Source: Bacteroidaceae bacterium (GTDB lineage: Bacteria > Bacteroidota > Bacteroidia > Bacteroidales > Bacteroidaceae). Taken from it: a stretch of DNA of 62,593 nucleotides. Under the pieces are notes generated by a model. The model was not told the DNA's origin and searched no databases. It saw nothing but the letters and a program-made list of their open reading frames with translations. Position numbers and translations under genes: made by a program. The stretch spans positions 1-62,593 of the forward strand of contig JAFVTL010000041.1 in NCBI GenBank assembly GCA_017503235.1. Reading direction: 5' to 3'. Positions 1-8,333 of this stretch are shown here, in pieces (position 1 is the first letter of the stretch; every line of letters begins with the position of its first letter).

Positions 1-1348
1 GATAGAACCAATCCGATGAGAAGCGCATGATTTCATCGTTCATCCGATATTGTATCTTCAGCAAGGACACCGCTTCGGGCTTGTTGCGTACGATGTGTTG
101 CATCAGCGTTTGGTCGAGTCCTCCTCGCATGGCTTCGATGCATTTGATGGTAGGGGGCAACTGGCAATGGTCGCCTGCCAAAACCACACGGTCAGCCTTT
201 CGAATGGCTATCCAGCAGGCAGCTTCCAGGGCTTGAGCCGCTTCGTCGATGAAGAGAGTGCCGAACTTCATGCCCATCAAAATGCGGTTTGCCGAGCTTA
301 CCAGTGTGCAGGAGATGACCCTCGCTTCGCTGAACAACGCTTCGTTGATGCGTATCTCCAACTCCGTGGCGCGGTCTTTCAACGAATTGATTTTCTGTCG
401 GATATTCTCGCGCGAAGCACCTTTCCGGTTTTGTGAATGGAGGTCACGGATGGCCTTTCGGATGCTCCATAGTTGCGGATAGTCAGGATGGCTTTCAAAT
501 CGCCGTTCGTAGGTGAAGGACAGCATCTTGTCGTTCACTCGGGTGGGGTTTCCGATGCGTAGCACGGGCACTCCTCTGTCTACCAGCTTCTCGCTTATCC
601 AATCCACGGCCATATTGCTTTGTGCACATACCAGCACCTGATTCTCGCGATGGAGGGTTTCGTAGATGGCTTCTACCAATGTGGTGGTTTTCCCGGTGCC
701 GGGAGGACCATGTACGATGGCTACATCCTTGGCCAGCATCACCTTGTTTACCGCTTCTTCTTGAGTGGGGTTGAGCCAAGGGAATCGGGTAGGTGCGAAG
801 GTGAAGGACGATGTCTTTTGTGTGCCGTGGCAGATGTCGCGAAGTTCGGCCAACCGGTTTCCTTTAGCCTTGATGACCTCTCGCAGGGCCTCGAACATCA
901 ATCGGTAGGAAGTCTCGTCAAAGTAGAGTTGCACACCCAACCGTTCGGCATTCTGTATGTCCATCAGTGCCGAAGCTCCCGGCAGGATAACTACCATGCG
1001 GTCTTCGTCCACATAATTCACAGTGGCGGTAAAGTTGAAATAGTGCAACTTCTCGGAGGCGTCTTGCGTAAAGAAACACACGGGCTTCCCGAATTCAAAT
1101 ACATGCTCTATATCCTTGTCTTCGCGACGCTCTACTTCCACCGTCAGTTGGTTGAGTGAATTGTAGTAGCTCCTTCCTATCGAGAGGGGGAACCAGCACA
1201 TGCCCCGCTTGATTTTCCGTCCGATGCCCATGGCTTCCGTCTGTTGCTTGAAAGTTTCCTTTTCGTAGTCGTATTCCATGCGTAGAAGCAGCTCCTGGCG
1301 TTGGAGTTTGACTATGGGCGAGGTGGTATGTAGGCTGGTGTTGCTCAT
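1..1348 (-). CDS. UPF1-like superfamily 1 helicase, 3' part cut off by the window edge
   Basis: The frame is open from an ATG at 1348 to the first base of the window, giving 449 residues of a longer protein. It shows the motifs of the UPF1/IGHMBP2-type SF1 helicases: Walker A GPPGTGKT near residue 214, the DEAAQ Walker B box near 364, GDHCQLPPT near 391 and QYRMN near 432. Members unwind RNA or DNA using ATP in the cytoplasm; the substrate cannot be told from sequence. The start lies 3 bp after the stop of the upstream acyltransferase gene on the same strand, so the two are probably cotranscribed. The remaining helicase motifs lie outside the window. The family call is firm, the cellular role is not. 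Confidence 0.9.
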   Translation of the reverse strand, partial: MSNTSLHTTSPIVKLQRQELLLRMEYDYEKETFKQQTEAMGIGRKIKRGMCWFPLSIGRSYYNSLNQLTVEVERREDKDIEHVFEFGKPVCFFTQDASEKLHYFNFTATVNYVDEDRMVVILPGASALMDIQNAERLGVQLYFDETSYRLMFEALREVIKAKGNRLAELRDICHGTQKTSSFTFAPTRFPWLNPTQEEAVNKVMLAKDVAIVHGPPGTGKTTTLVEAIYETLHRENQVLVCAQSNMAVDWISEKLVDRGVPVLRIGNPTRVNDKMLSFTYERRFESHPDYPQLWSIRKAIRDLHSQNRKGASRENIRQKINSLKDRATELEIRINEALFSEARVISCTLVSSANRILMGMKFGTLFIDEAAQALEAACWIAIRKADRVVLAGDHCQLPPTIKCIEAMRGGLDQTLMQHIVRNKPEAVSLLKIQYRMNDEIMRFSSDWFY

Positions 1349-1351
1349 GAG

Positions 1352-2419
1352 TTATCCTAACCAATAATTTGATTTGGGCAAATAAGAAAGAATTTTCACC
1401 AATAGATAAGTCAGTAGGAAGATTACCGCCGACATTAAAGGTATTTCAATAAGAACAGTTCCAAATTGTCCGACGAACAGTTTGGATACTTCCATTAGTA
1501 TAATCATGTGAGCCAGATACATGCCGTATCCTTTCAACGACAAGTCGGTCACCCAGTGTGCAAACTTGCCTTCACCCTTCCATCGGAAAGAGTGGATAAA
1601 ACCGAAAACACCCAATACCATCAAGGCAACATTGCCCGAACATTGTTGCCAGCTGAGTTCCAATGAAGGAGTGTCTGGAGCTGTTTCGATGCGGCTGTTG
1701 AATATCAAGGCAGTCAAGGCATAGCCTATGGCCAACAGGAGCAATGAAGTCCATCGTCCTGGTGCTCCAAATTTGCGCAGGTAGAATCCTAGCACAAAAT
1801 AGCCAGCAAAGCCGGTAAAGTAATACAGCATAGGAGTAGGATTCCAGAAACATTCACCCCATACTGTCGGGAAAATCAGGTGGATGTAGGATATTAGGGT
1901 AGTGACTCCCCACAATCCCAAGTATCCTTGCAAAGTGCGCTTGTTCACAGATTGCAACCAGGGAGAGAGGACAGGAACCAACAGATAAAGTCCTATCAAC
2001 ATATAGACATACCACATGTGCCCGATTTCAGTGCCGAAGTTCACAAAAGTGTGGGCTATGTTTGTGAGGCATTGCATCCATGAATCGCCCCGACTGAATA
2101 CAAAGTAAACTGCATAGGCAATGCACCAGAAGAGGAATGGCCCGGCAATGCGCGAAGCACGGCGACGGAAGAAATCACCTGTCTCGCCACGCATGGGAAG
2201 GATGAAATACCCAGATGCCACTACAAACAGAGGCACTGAAGCCCGGCAAAGGCTGGTCAGAAAGCCCACCAAATAGGTGGACGATTCGCGTACAGGGAGT
2301 CCTTCGGGTGAGATATAATAGATTTCGCTTACATGTTGCCAAATTACTAAAAAGCAGGCAAATACACGCAAAAGGTCCATTGCATAGTTGCGGTTCGATT
2401 GAGGCTGTATCATATTCAA
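1352..2419 (-). CDS. acyltransferase 3 family membrane protein
   Basis: 355 residues, almost entirely hydrophobic, with about ten predicted membrane segments. The N-terminus has the typical acyltransferase-3 opening (NYAMDLLRVFACFLVIWQH), in which the conserved R and H lie in the first membrane helix. These inner-membrane enzymes transfer acetyl or other acyl groups to sugars of surface polysaccharide, lipopolysaccharide or related glycans; the substrate cannot be read here. Length is normal for the family. M1 or M3 could be the start. The gene ends just before the helicase ATG, suggesting a two-gene unit transcribed leftward, although there is no obvious functional link between them. Confidence 0.85.
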   Translation of the reverse strand: MNMIQPQSNRNYAMDLLRVFACFLVIWQHVSEIYYISPEGLPVRESSTYLVGFLTSLCRASVPLFVVASGYFILPMRGETGDFFRRRASRIAGPFLFWCIAYAVYFVFSRGDSWMQCLTNIAHTFVNFGTEIGHMWYVYMLIGLYLLVPVLSPWLQSVNKRTLQGYLGLWGVTTLISYIHLIFPTVWGECFWNPTPMLYYFTGFAGYFVLGFYLRKFGAPGRWTSLLLLAIGYALTALIFNSRIETAPDTPSLELSWQQCSGNVALMVLGVFGFIHSFRWKGEGKFAHWVTDLSLKGYGMYLAHMIILMEVSKLFVGQFGTVLIEIPLMSAVIFLLTYLLVKILSYLPKSNYWLG

Positions 2420-2475
2420 TCAATATTTATTTGATGACAAAGGTAACTAAAAAAATAACTTCTCTTTAATTTTTG

Positions 2476-2483
2476 TACCTTTG
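2476..2483 (+). promoter_or_regulatory. Bacteroides-type -7 box TACCTTTG
   Basis: TACCTTTG matches the TAnnTTTG consensus of the primary Bacteroidetes sigma factor and lies 22 bp ahead of the efflux permease ATG. No clear TTTG -33 element is seen. Confidence 0.5.
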
Positions 2484-2505
2484 CATTACAATATAAGAAA
2501 TAGCA

Positions 2506-3738
2506 ATGAAAGAAATATTCGATTTAATCAATAGCATGGCCCCTTATTTATTGTTGGGCTTTTTGTTGGCGGGCTTGATGCACGCATTCGTTCCCCAGAA
2601 CCTCTATCGCCGGTACTTGGGAGGCAATAGTTTCCGCTCGGTGTTGAATGCTGCCTTACTCGGCATCCCGTTGCCTTTGTGCTCGTGTGGGGTGATACCT
2701 ACCGCCATGTCCTTGCGCAAGGAAGGTGCATCGAAAGGGGCTACCGTGTCATTTCTCATCTCTACTCCGCAAACGGGAGTTGATTCTATCATAGCTACTT
2801 ATTCACTGATAGGTCTTCCCTTTGCCTTGCTTCGTCCGTTGGCCGCTTTGGTCACCTCCCTGTTTGGCGGATGCTTGGTGAACCGCTTCGACGACAAGGA
2901 TGTATGCTCCACCTCCTGTGCAGCTCCTTCTGAAAGTGTGGATGGGGGAGTGCGGGTGTCCTTCCGGCAACGCTTGCAATCGGCTTTCCGCTATGCGTTC
3001 GTCGAAATGATGCAGGACATCGGCAAGTGGTTGTTGCTGGGCTTGGTGGTGGCCGGTTTGATTACCGTCTTTGTGCCCGATTCATTCTTTGCCCTTTTTG
3101 CCGACAAGCCTTTGCTCAGCATGTTGTTGGTGCTGGCCTTTGCGGTGCCCATGTATCTTTGTGCTACAGGCTCCATCCCCATTGCCGTCGCATTGATGCT
3201 GAAGGGCCTCTCTCCGGGCACGGCACTTGTGTTGCTCATGGCAGGTCCTGCGGTGAATGTGGCCTCTATGCTGGTCATCAGCAAGGTGATGGGTAAGAAA
3301 ACATTGTTATTCTACCTGCTTTCCATTGTCAGCGGAGCCATTGCATTTGGCTTGGCCATCGATTATCTGTTGCCACGCGAGTGGTTCCTCACTTCGTTGG
3401 CGCATATTCATGATTGCCATGCGCAAGGTGTGTCGTGGTTTAATTTGGGATGTACCCTGCTGATGCTTCTGTTGCTTGTCAATGCCTTTGTCCTTCGCTA
3501 TCGGAAGCAGGATTCATGCGAGCTTCCTTCGGACAAGAATTGGGTGATGATGGTCAAGGGAATGACTTGCAATCATTGTAAGAACAACGTGGAAAAGGCT
3601 ATCATGAAGGTGGATGGGGTTGAGCAGGTGGATATCAACCTGGCCGATGGCCGTACGGTTGTCACGGGTAGCTTTGACCGGGAGGCAATCAAGAAGTCCG
3701 TTGAGGGGATTGGATTTGAAGTGGTGGAGGGTGATTGA
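2506..3738 (+). CDS. SO_0444-type Cu/Zn efflux permease with C-terminal HMA domain
   Basis: 410 residues. The first ~330 form two homologous halves of membrane helices of the DUF318 permease family. The half-repeat motifs are visible: PLPLCSCGVIPT at about 55-66 and PMYLCATGSIPI in the second half. A tail of about 65 residues is a heavy-metal-associated domain with the metal-binding GMTCNHC loop (C355, C358). Relatives are annotated as copper or zinc efflux transporters of the SO_0444 family and sit in the inner membrane. The HMA tail probably delivers or senses the metal ion. A good -7 box precedes it, and it is a single-gene unit convergent with the EamA gene. Metal specificity is inferred from family annotation only. 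Confidence 0.85.
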   Translation: MKEIFDLINSMAPYLLLGFLLAGLMHAFVPQNLYRRYLGGNSFRSVLNAALLGIPLPLCSCGVIPTAMSLRKEGASKGATVSFLISTPQTGVDSIIATYSLIGLPFALLRPLAALVTSLFGGCLVNRFDDKDVCSTSCAAPSESVDGGVRVSFRQRLQSAFRYAFVEMMQDIGKWLLLGLVVAGLITVFVPDSFFALFADKPLLSMLLVLAFAVPMYLCATGSIPIAVALMLKGLSPGTALVLLMAGPAVNVASMLVISKVMGKKTLLFYLLSIVSGAIAFGLAIDYLLPREWFLTSLAHIHDCHAQGVSWFNLGCTLLMLLLLVNAFVLRYRKQDSCELPSDKNWVMMVKGMTCNHCKNNVEKAIMKVDGVEQVDINLADGRTVVTGSFDREAIKKSVEGIGFEVVEGD

Positions 3739-3761
3739 TTAGGGTAGATAAAGAATATTCT

Positions 3762-4682
3762 TTACTTCTTCTCCGCTTTCTCAGCCAGGACTTGCTCGCG
3801 GCTCTTGCTCTGTGTAACAAAATAGACACCGACAAAGACCAGTACAACGGCGATGCCCTTCATTACTCCGAATGTGGCCATGCCCAAGGCGATGGACACC
3901 GCAGTGCCGGCAATGGGCTGCATATAGTTGTACATGCTCACCACTGTGGGACGCAAGGCCTTCTGTCCGATCATCATCAGAATGTAGGCCACAAATGTGC
4001 CTCCGAACACCACATACGCCACACTAAGCCATATCTTCGGTTCCACTTCGGCAAAGGGGATAGAGTTGATGTCGCTCAGAGCGAAGGGCAGGAAGACGAT
4101 GGCGGCATAGGTGAACATCCATTTCATCAGTGTGAAGATGTTGTAGCGGGCAATGACCTCCTTGAACAGGATGAGGTACAGACAGAAACAGAATTGCGAG
4201 ACAAGGCAAAGCAAGTCCCCCCAGATGTTGCCCTCCTTGGCGCTGTTGGCTACGCTACTGCTCAAAATCAGTGTCAGTGCACCGATGGACCCCAGTACCA
4301 CCCCTGTGAATTTCTTCCCCGTGATGGGTTCCTTCAGGTAGATGGCGGCTACTATCATGGTGATGATGGGTGCGGTGGTAGCCACGATGGGTGCGTTGAT
4401 GGGTGAGGTGAGCGATATTCCGAAGGTAAAGCATCCCTGGTTGCACACGATGCCCAGCAGGCTGGCGAAGAAAAGCAGTTTCAAATCGTGGGCACTGACT
4501 TTCTCGCGAGGGGCCAGAAACGAGGCCAACCAGAAGCAGACAGCTCCTCCCAACATGCGGAAATAGGCCATTGAAAGACCGGATATGGCGTCCTCCATGG
4601 CTATCTTGCCGATGGGCGACATCAACCCCCAGGCACAAGCGGCTCCCAAGAGTGAAAGATGGGCATATATTTTCTTATTCAT
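3762..4682 (-). CDS. EamA family (drug/metabolite) transporter
   Basis: 306 residues with ten predicted membrane helices arranged as two EamA repeats; the second repeat begins near residue 150. The sequence around WGLMSPIGKIAM at the start of the first repeat and the PIAGTAVSIALG segment in the second are typical of this fold. Such proteins move small metabolites such as amino acids or purines across the inner membrane; the substrate is not predictable. The last residues are charged and cytoplasmic. It is convergent with the permease gene and divergent from the ATPase gene. Its own -7 box (TACTTTTG on the minus strand, 4713-4706) lies about 24 bp upstream of the ATG. Confidence 0.85.
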   Translation of the reverse strand: MNKKIYAHLSLLGAACAWGLMSPIGKIAMEDAISGLSMAYFRMLGGAVCFWLASFLAPREKVSAHDLKLLFFASLLGIVCNQGCFTFGISLTSPINAPIVATTAPIITMIVAAIYLKEPITGKKFTGVVLGSIGALTLILSSSVANSAKEGNIWGDLLCLVSQFCFCLYLILFKEVIARYNIFTLMKWMFTYAAIVFLPFALSDINSIPFAEVEPKIWLSVAYVVFGGTFVAYILMMIGQKALRPTVVSMYNYMQPIAGTAVSIALGMATFGVMKGIAVVLVFVGVYFVTQSKSREQVLAEKAEKK

Positions 4683-4734
4683 GTTCTTTTTGTAAAAACT
4701 TTCTGCAAAAGTAGCGGTTTCTTTTTTATTTTTC

Positions 4735-4742
4735 TACCTTTG
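4735..4742 (+). promoter_or_regulatory. -7 box of the ATPase/DUF4435 pair
   Basis: TACCTTTG fits the TAnnTTTG consensus and lies 23 bp before the ATPase ATG at 4766. It would drive both genes of the pair. Confidence 0.5.
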
Positions 4743-4765
4743 CTCATGGATAAAAGAAGGTATTT

Positions 4766-5587
4766 ATGAAAAAACAGGCGGATTACATCAAACGTATCGA
4801 GATCAAGGGCCTCTGGGGCCGTAAGAACATTTCGTGGGAGCTCAATCCCGATGTAAACATTTTGAGCGGTGTGAACGGTATCGGAAAGAGTACCATCCTG
4901 AACCGCTCGGTTCATTCGCTCGATGGACTTGGAGGAGGTTCCCTTCCCAGCGAAGCATCCGATGGGGTGCGCCTTGTCTTCTCGCCCGAAGATGCCACTT
5001 ACATCCACTACGATGTCATCCGTAGCTTCGACCGTCCCCTCATCCATTCTGACTTGTTGGAGAAGATGGCCGACAAGAATGTGAAGACCGAACTCGACTG
5101 GCAGCTCTACCAGCTGCAGCGTCGTTATCTCGACTATCAGGTGAACATCGGCAACCGCATCATCGAGTGCCTCACTTCAGGCGATGCCGAAGGCCAGCAG
5201 AAGGCCGCCCAGCTTTCTTATCCCAAGACCAAGTTCCAGGACCTTGTTGACGAACTCTTCGGCGAAACGGGCAAGACCATCGTGCGCAAGAGCAATGAGA
5301 TTCGCTTTGAACAGGACGGCGACCTTCTCTATCCCTACCAGTTGTCGGCAGGCGAGAAGCAGATGCTTGTCATCCTCCTCACGACACTGGTGCAGGACAA
5401 CCGTAGCGGCGTGATGTTCATGGACGAACCCGAAGTGTCCCTCCACGTCGAGTGGCAACAACGCCTCATCGCCCTCATCCGCGAACTGAACCCCAATGTA
5501 CAGATTATCCTCACCACCCATTCCCCCGCCATGATTATGGACGGCTGGATGGATGCTGTGACCGAAGTGAGCGACATCACCGAATAA
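4766..5587 (+). CDS. ABC-type AAA ATPase paired with a DUF4435 gene
   Basis: 273 residues with all ABC/SMC-type ATPase motifs: Walker A GVNGIGKST at 35-43, the signature-like QLSAGEKQM near 191-199, Walker B VMFMDEPEVS near 216-225 and a switch histidine in LTTHSP near 250. It resembles the AAA_15/OLD group and has no membrane or DNA-binding extension. It is followed after 15 bp by a DUF4435 gene, the same order as AriA-AriB of the PARIS defence system. AriA homologues are, as I recall, longer, so this is a compact or diverged version. It could also be a housekeeping pair of unknown role. The ATPase call is secure, a defence role is inference. Confidence 0.8.
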   Translation: MKKQADYIKRIEIKGLWGRKNISWELNPDVNILSGVNGIGKSTILNRSVHSLDGLGGGSLPSEASDGVRLVFSPEDATYIHYDVIRSFDRPLIHSDLLEKMADKNVKTELDWQLYQLQRRYLDYQVNIGNRIIECLTSGDAEGQQKAAQLSYPKTKFQDLVDELFGETGKTIVRKSNEIRFEQDGDLLYPYQLSAGEKQMLVILLTTLVQDNRSGVMFMDEPEVSLHVEWQQRLIALIRELNPNVQIILTTHSPAMIMDGWMDAVTEVSDITE

Positions 5588-5602
5588 AACGGAGGAAGCA
5601 CG

Positions 5603-6598
5603 ATGGGAAAGCGGTTGTCGGACAATCTTTCATCCTTGTACCTCGGCGCGGCCAACCGGCTGAAGCCCAAGAAGGCGAAGAAGAAAATCGTGGCCTATGT
5701 AGAGAGCTACGATGACGTGGCCTTCTGGCGCTCTGTGTTCGACGACTTCGAGGACGACAACTATTATTTCGAAGTCATGCTCCCCTCCAAGAAGAGCCTT
5801 TGCAAGGGCAAGAAGTCCGTTTTGATGAACAACCTCGGCTCCCGTCTGGGTACGAATATGGTGGCGTGTGTGGATAGTGATTACGACTATTTGTTGCAAC
5901 AGACCACCTCCACATCGCGTCAAATCAACAACTCCCGCTACGTCTTCCAGACTTATGCCTATGCCATCGAAAACTTCCAGTGCTATGCCGGTGCCCTCCA
6001 CGAAGCCTGTGTGCTTGCCACGATGAACGACCGCAAGCTGGTGGATGTAGAGGCTTTCATGACCCTCTTTTCGCAGATAGCTTATCCGCTTTTCGTATGG
6101 TCCGTGTGGTTCTATCGTAAGGGAAACCTCAACGGCTTCCCTATGACGGAGTTCAACTCCTTCGTCCGCCTCGATCATGTCAAGGTCACCCATCCCGAAG
6201 AGGCTCTCATGCAGATGGACAGGCGTGTGAAGAACAAGCTGCGCCAACTGGAGAAAGCCTATCCCCATGCATTGGATGATATCGAATCGCTGAAGGCCGA
6301 GTTCACTTACCTCGGTGTCACCCCCGAAAATACCTACATGTTCATTCAGGGTCATCACATCATGGAGAGCGTCACCATCAAGCTCCTCACCCCCATCTGT
6401 AGCGCCCTCCGTCGCGAACGCGAGGAAGAAATCAAGCGTCTGGCTGTCCACCACCTCCAGTATCGCAACGAACTGGCCGGCTATGAGCGTCGTCTCCTCA
6501 GCATCGATGTCGTGCTCAGCAAGCATACCAGTTACAAGGATTCCCCCCTTTACAAGAAGATAGAGGACGACATCCGCGCTTTCCTCAAACGGTTGTAA
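5603..6598 (+). CDS. DUF4435 (Toprim-like) protein, possible PARIS-type effector
   Basis: 331 residues. The N-terminal third carries the Toprim-like pattern of DUF4435: a conserved glutamate in VAYVESYDD (E34) and an acidic DxD in ACVDSDYDY (D91, D93), the layout that binds metal in nucleases such as AriB of PARIS and OLD proteins. The C-terminal half is helical and charged without a recognised domain. It lies 15 bp downstream of the ATPase gene, clearly one operon. In PARIS the ATPase holds the Toprim nuclease inactive until an infection trigger frees it; whether this pair works that way is untested. The catalytic residues look intact. Confidence 0.75.
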   Translation: MGKRLSDNLSSLYLGAANRLKPKKAKKKIVAYVESYDDVAFWRSVFDDFEDDNYYFEVMLPSKKSLCKGKKSVLMNNLGSRLGTNMVACVDSDYDYLLQQTTSTSRQINNSRYVFQTYAYAIENFQCYAGALHEACVLATMNDRKLVDVEAFMTLFSQIAYPLFVWSVWFYRKGNLNGFPMTEFNSFVRLDHVKVTHPEEALMQMDRRVKNKLRQLEKAYPHALDDIESLKAEFTYLGVTPENTYMFIQGHHIMESVTIKLLTPICSALRREREEEIKRLAVHHLQYRNELAGYERRLLSIDVVLSKHTSYKDSPLYKKIEDDIRAFLKRL

Positions 6599-7007
6599 TC
6601 TAATCAAATATCTGTGCAATCTCTGGTGAATGGGAAAGCATTGCTTTGCGAGTCGTAAAACGATGCTTTATGCGCGCTAAAGCATTGCTTTCTTTCTCTT
6701 GTGGGTTACGTTGCGAAGATACCATTCTGCAAACTCGCTTGTCAAGTATTTCGGCATTTATCTTTCAATAAGAAGAAACTTCTTGGGGGTTTCAAAGGTT
6801 TCAGATTTCAGATTTCAGTTAGTTGAAAGTCCATATTCTTAAGATTGAAGCAATGTAAAAATATTTCATTATATATAATATATTATATATAATAATTTTG
6901 ATTCCACTATCTTATTTGCGGAAAAATCAAACTGAAATCTGAAATTACTGAAATCTGAAACCCTGAAAACGGGGGTGCCGGAAGTTCTTGAATTGATGCA
7001 GATACAC
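6599..7007. other. noncoding gap between the DUF4435 gene and the prophage
   Basis: No credible gene was found. The stretch holds two copies of the palindrome-like AAAGCATTGCTTT (near 6633 and 6681), an AT-rich self-complementary patch near 6874-6894 and the inverted repeat listed separately. It is chromosomal, lying outside the att repeat. Confidence 0.6.
6797..6963. repeat. inverted repeat element built of TTTCAGAT units
   Basis: The left arm (6797-6820) contains two tandem TTTCAGAT units and the right arm (6931-6963) contains their reverse complement, ATCTGAAA, also twice. About 110 bp of AT-rich DNA with a TATATAATATATTATATATA-like palindrome lies between. It could be a small non-autonomous repeat element or fold into a long hairpin. 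No target-site duplication was identified. Confidence 0.5.
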
Positions 7008-7037
7008 AAAAAAAAAGAGAAGCGATTGCTTCTCTTT
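7008..7037 (-). terminator. stranded original terminator of tRNA-fMet
   Basis: A perfect 10-bp stem (AAAGAGAAGC, loop gatt, GCTTCTCTTT) is followed on the minus strand by a run of nine T. It lies directly beyond the left att repeat, where the chromosome continued from the tRNA 3' end before integration, so it is probably the tRNA's original terminator. Confidence 0.75.
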
Positions 7038-7039
7038 CT

Positions 7040-7056
7040 GAGTTGCGGAGGCCCGA
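7040..7056. repeat. attL: 17-bp copy of the tRNA-fMet 3' end
   Basis: The sequence gagttgcggaggcccga is identical to 54929-54945. It corresponds to the last bases of the tRNA acceptor and T arm (minus strand). Identity ends sharply on both sides. Confidence 0.9.
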
Positions 7057-7201
7057 CCGGACAACTTTAATCTTCTTCTTGTAAATAGCTGATAATCAAA
7101 TACAATATTACTATATTTTATACTATTTTTCTTCATTTTTGGCACAACATTGTCTCGGGTTTCTTTAAAAATAAAAGCTTATGGATTAATACTTTAAATA
7201 A

Positions 7202-7612
7202 TCAGTGTTGAAGTGCTTTAGCTTTTAATTGAACATTCTCTACCATTAAATCTTCATTCTTGTGCATTAACTCAAGAATAGTTTCTCTCAGTTGTTTATT
7301 CTCTTTCCTTAAATCTTGATTGTCGGATTTAATTTCCTCGTAGATTTCTTTATAATTATTGTTAATTAACGGGCGCATACAAGTTTCGTGGGTCTCTAAA
7401 TGCATATCCTCGATAAACATTTCACCTTTGCCCAATACCAACCAATTGATATTAACATGTGGATAAGTGGTTAATATTTTAACCAATACATCACTCCCAA
7501 TGCTATGTTTGATTGTTCGGTTCCATGAATCAGATACACCAACGTTTTTGCAGAACTCCCTACCGCTTAAATTGAGAGCTTTTATTAAAGCCTGTATGCG
7601 TCCTTTTATCAT
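7202..7612 (-). CDS. phage repressor (CI-like helix-turn-helix protein)
   Basis: 136 residues. The first ~70 form an XRE-like helix-turn-helix domain ending in the motif NINWLVLGKGEMF, which is characteristic of Bacteroidetes phage repressors. The remaining part (about 85-135) is a charged coiled coil likely to mediate oligomerisation; there is no peptidase domain for RecA-stimulated cleavage. It is the only gene on the minus strand at this end and is divergent from the early operon across a 118-bp region with operator-like repeats, the layout of a lysogeny switch. How it would be inactivated on induction cannot be seen. Confidence 0.8.
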   Translation of the reverse strand: MIKGRIQALIKALNLSGREFCKNVGVSDSWNRTIKHSIGSDVLVKILTTYPHVNINWLVLGKGEMFIEDMHLETHETCMRPLINNNYKEIYEEIKSDNQDLRKENKQLRETILELMHKNEDLMVENVQLKAKALQH

Positions 7613-7730
7613 AAAGTTTTAGGTTGTGAGAAAAATATTTCGCAATAAATTTTGTAGTGCGATAAATTTATCTCATATTTGCAACTGTATTTAGATAATC
7701 ACGAAACAAAGTTAAGAAAAAACGTAAAAA
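7613..7730. promoter_or_regulatory. divergent operator/promoter region of the lysogeny switch
   Basis: AT-rich 118 bp between the repressor and the early genes. It contains the perfect palindrome GATAAATTTATC (7661-7672) and a direct repeat GCRATAAATTT at 7642-7652 and 7659-7669, 17 bp apart. CATATTTG (7674-7681) is a near-consensus -7 box for the rightward early operon. Repressor binding here is inferred. Confidence 0.55.
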
Positions 7731-7970
7731 ATGCCAATACCACATTTTCGTTATTCATTCGCTCCTGGCTTCCGGAAATTGACTGTTGAAGAGGGGGATG
7801 TCGTTAAGAAAGAACTATGGGACTTCTTTGGCTGTACAAGCAAGTCTGAATGGAGTCGCCGAAAGAATCAATCTCGAGATATGCCGAAGCATATCTACGA
7901 ACATGTTACATCTGTCTTCATTCGATATGGTGTTCCTGAAAATGATATATGGTCTATAACTCAAATATAA
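7731..7970 (+). CDS. first early protein, possible Cro-type regulator
   Basis: 79 residues, basic, starting about 50 bp after the early -7 box. The segment VVKKELWDFFGCTSKSEWSR reads like the recognition part of a small DNA-binding protein. The position opposite the repressor is that of a Cro-like factor. I do not recognise a named family, so the regulatory role rests on position and charge. Its stop codon is followed one base later by the next ATG, which indicates translational coupling. Confidence 0.55.
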   Translation: MPIPHFRYSFAPGFRKLTVEEGDVVKKELWDFFGCTSKSEWSRRKNQSRDMPKHIYEHVTSVFIRYGVPENDIWSITQI

Positions 7971-7971
7971 T

Positions 7972-8331
7972 ATGAACATTGATGCGAAGTTAGGTAAAAG
8001 ACAAATGGAGGTGGCCGAATATATAGCTTTCGGCTACTCCATTAAGGAGACGGCAGACAAATTGAATATGCCTGTCAATACCGTTAAGTCAACGCTCAAA
8101 GCGGTATATACCAAGTTAGGTATTCAAAAAGCTACGGAATTATCTACTTGGGTGTTCTGTAAACGGTTTGATATACCATTGTCTCTTTGTCAACCTATGC
8201 GAAAAATCGTCGCATCTGCTTTGCTCATATTATTTGTGAGTACCTTATTTGTCCGCGATGACTTCTGTCGATATCGTAGATCCACACAACGTGTTGAGAG
8301 AGTAGTTAGAGTTAGACGTTATTTTGATTAA
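7972..8331 (+). CDS. LuxR-type HTH protein with a C-terminal membrane segment
   Basis: 119 residues. Residues ~8-62 match the LuxR/GerE helix-turn-helix (KRQMEVAEYIAFGYSIKETA and VNTVKSTLKAVYTKLGI). A short linker leads to a hydrophobic stretch at about 84-98 (ASALLILFVSTLFV) and a strongly basic tail rich in arginine. It has no receiver or ligand domain, so it would be a membrane-tethered DNA binder. It belongs to the early operon, directly after the first early gene. Its target is unknown; one possibility is transcription control of early or late genes. Confidence 0.7.
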   Translation: MNIDAKLGKRQMEVAEYIAFGYSIKETADKLNMPVNTVKSTLKAVYTKLGIQKATELSTWVFCKRFDIPLSLCQPMRKIVASALLILFVSTLFVRDDFCRYRRSTQRVERVVRVRRYFD

Positions 8332-8333
8332 TT

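Noticed and set aside
495-1364. Open frames of 94, 179 and 89 residues around 0.5-1.36 kb
   Set aside because: All lie in other frames of the long helicase reading frame, which shows clear motifs throughout.
5630-6619. 329-residue minus-strand frame
   Set aside because: Exact antisense of the DUF4435 gene, which has recognised motifs and an operon partner.
7040-7110. Second tRNA gene or tRNA remnant at the left end
   Set aside because: Only the 17-bp att core matches; no cloverleaf can be drawn.
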